Origin: Thioalkalivibrio sp. ALJT
Lineage (GTDB): Bacteria; Pseudomonadota; Gammaproteobacteria; Ectothiorhodospirales; Ectothiorhodospiraceae
Assembly (NCBI RefSeq): GCF_000381825.1
Contig: NZ_KB907121.1
Coordinates: 82,001 to 146,000, forward strand
Length of the DNA: 64,000 nucleotides
Reading direction: 5' to 3'
Shown here: in pieces, positions 63,581 to 64,000 of the stretch
Numbering within the stretch: the first letter of the stretch is position 1
Layout of the letters: each line of letters starts with the position of its first letter
Translations under genes and position numbers: made by a program
Notes under the pieces: generated by a model
Seen by the model: only the letters and a program-made list of their open reading frames with translations
Database searches by the model: none
What the model was told of the DNA's origin: nothing

Positions 63581-64000
63581 ATGGAAGCCATGCACAACCC
63601 GTTCGTCTACCGCCCGTCCCAGCCCTCGCCGGCGCTGGAGCGTTTTCTTGGCCACTGCCACCACCGCCAGTATCGCAAGCGCACCACCATCATCCATTCC
63701 GGCACGGTGCCGGACACGCTGTACTACGTGGTGAACGGGTCGGTATCGGTGCTGGGGGAGAACAACGGTCAGGAACTCGTCCTCGCCTACCTGAACAAGG
63801 GCGAGTTCTTTGGTGAACTCGGCATGTTCGAGGACGATCCGCGTTCGGCCACGGTCGTCACCCGCGAGGATACCGAGACCGCCGAGATCCCCTACACCCA
63901 GTTCTGCGAAATCGCGCAGCGGGACCCGGAAATCCTGATACTGCTGACCAGCCAGATCGCCGCCCGCCTGCGCCAGACCTCGCGCAAGGTGATGGACTTG
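63581..64000 (+). CDS. crp: Crp/Vfr-type cyclic-AMP receptor protein (3-prime part outside window)
   Basis: First 140 residues of a Crp-family regulator, cut by the window end. The cyclic-nucleotide domain has IIHSGTVPDTLYYVVNGSVS, and the phosphate-binding cassette GEFFGELGMFEDDPRSATVV contains the R-S pair that contacts cAMP in CRP and Vfr. LLTSQIAARLRQTSRKVMDL is the start of the long dimerisation helix. The DNA-binding HTH is beyond the window. A CpdA-like phosphodiesterase gene at 41.7 kb and the YhfA-like neighbour support the CRP branch. ATG 63581 preferred to ATG 63590. Confidence 0.88.
   Translation, partial: MEAMHNPFVYRPSQPSPALERFLGHCHHRQYRKRTTIIHSGTVPDTLYYVVNGSVSVLGENNGQELVLAYLNKGEFFGELGMFEDDPRSATVVTREDTETAEIPYTQFCEIAQRDPEILILLTSQIAARLRQTSRKVMDL

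Overview
The window reads as one stretch of chromosome from a GC-rich gammaproteobacterium. Gene content (GlnE, IlvE, TamA/TamB, the CutA-DsbD pair, AmgK-MurU, Coq7, an OsmC protein beside a Crp-like regulator, E. coli-type SpeD) is that of a free-living, quinone-respiring gammaproteobacterium. The number of thioredoxin/DsrE-type proteins and a zinc-ligand-poor DksA would fit a sulfur oxidiser of the Ectothiorhodospiraceae (Thioalkalivibrio-like). That placement is inference; no marker gene for a firm assignment is present. There is no phage, no complete insertion sequence and no CRISPR array.

Layout. 1-4.5 kb: surface-glycan genes (two glycosyltransferases and a glutamine-hydrolysing asparagine synthase) and a small CHCC zinc protein. 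4.5-8.4 kb: ilvE and glnE. 8.4-12.5 kb: a ferric-iron ABC importer behind a Fur-box-like site. 12.7-18.7 kb: tamA-tamB. 18.7-24.4 kb: a periplasmic thioredoxin-like protein, an OmpA-like protein, groES-groEL with a CIRCE operator, fxsA and a second thioredoxin-like protein. 24.4-25.0 kb: two non-coding mobile-looking repeats. 25.0-30.5 kb: TolC and HlyD-like proteins without an inner-membrane partner, then overlapping cutA-dsbD-tlpA, the DsbD with a duplicated N-terminal domain. 30.5-35.7 kb: ubiA, comF and a biotin cluster (bioB, a methyltransferase in the bioC position, bioF). 35.7-43 kb: radC, ilvD, a small heavy-metal-binding protein, a DUF192 protein, argA, dksA, a CpdA-like phosphodiesterase. 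42.5-44.2 kb: amgK-murU peptidoglycan recycling. 44.2-46.2 kb: an ECF sigma factor with an unusual anti-sigma factor that carries a DsrE domain, plus a membrane-anchored DsrE protein. 46.2-49.4 kb: a GCS2-type ligase and an aspartoacylase-like hydrolase. 49.6-56.1 kb: a SigK/RskA-like sigma/anti-sigma pair with an FAD oxidoreductase, DUF1365 and cyclopropane synthase genes. 56.5-58.1 kb: an SPFH/NfeD pair. 58.4-64 kb: a decayed HTH regulator, tRNA-Met, a 2Fe-2S protein, DUF481, a GlcF-like protein, coq7, speD, an OsmC protein and a Crp-like gene cut by the window end.

The two most notable features are the ECF sigma/anti-sigma-DsrE module at 44.2-46.2 kb and a dispersed family of non-coding repeats of about 170 bp (seven full, deleted or partial copies), two of which supply the stop codon of the preceding gene. 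A separate 327-bp element with 29-bp terminal inverted repeats looks like a MITE. All functions are read from motifs and gene order; no database search was possible.
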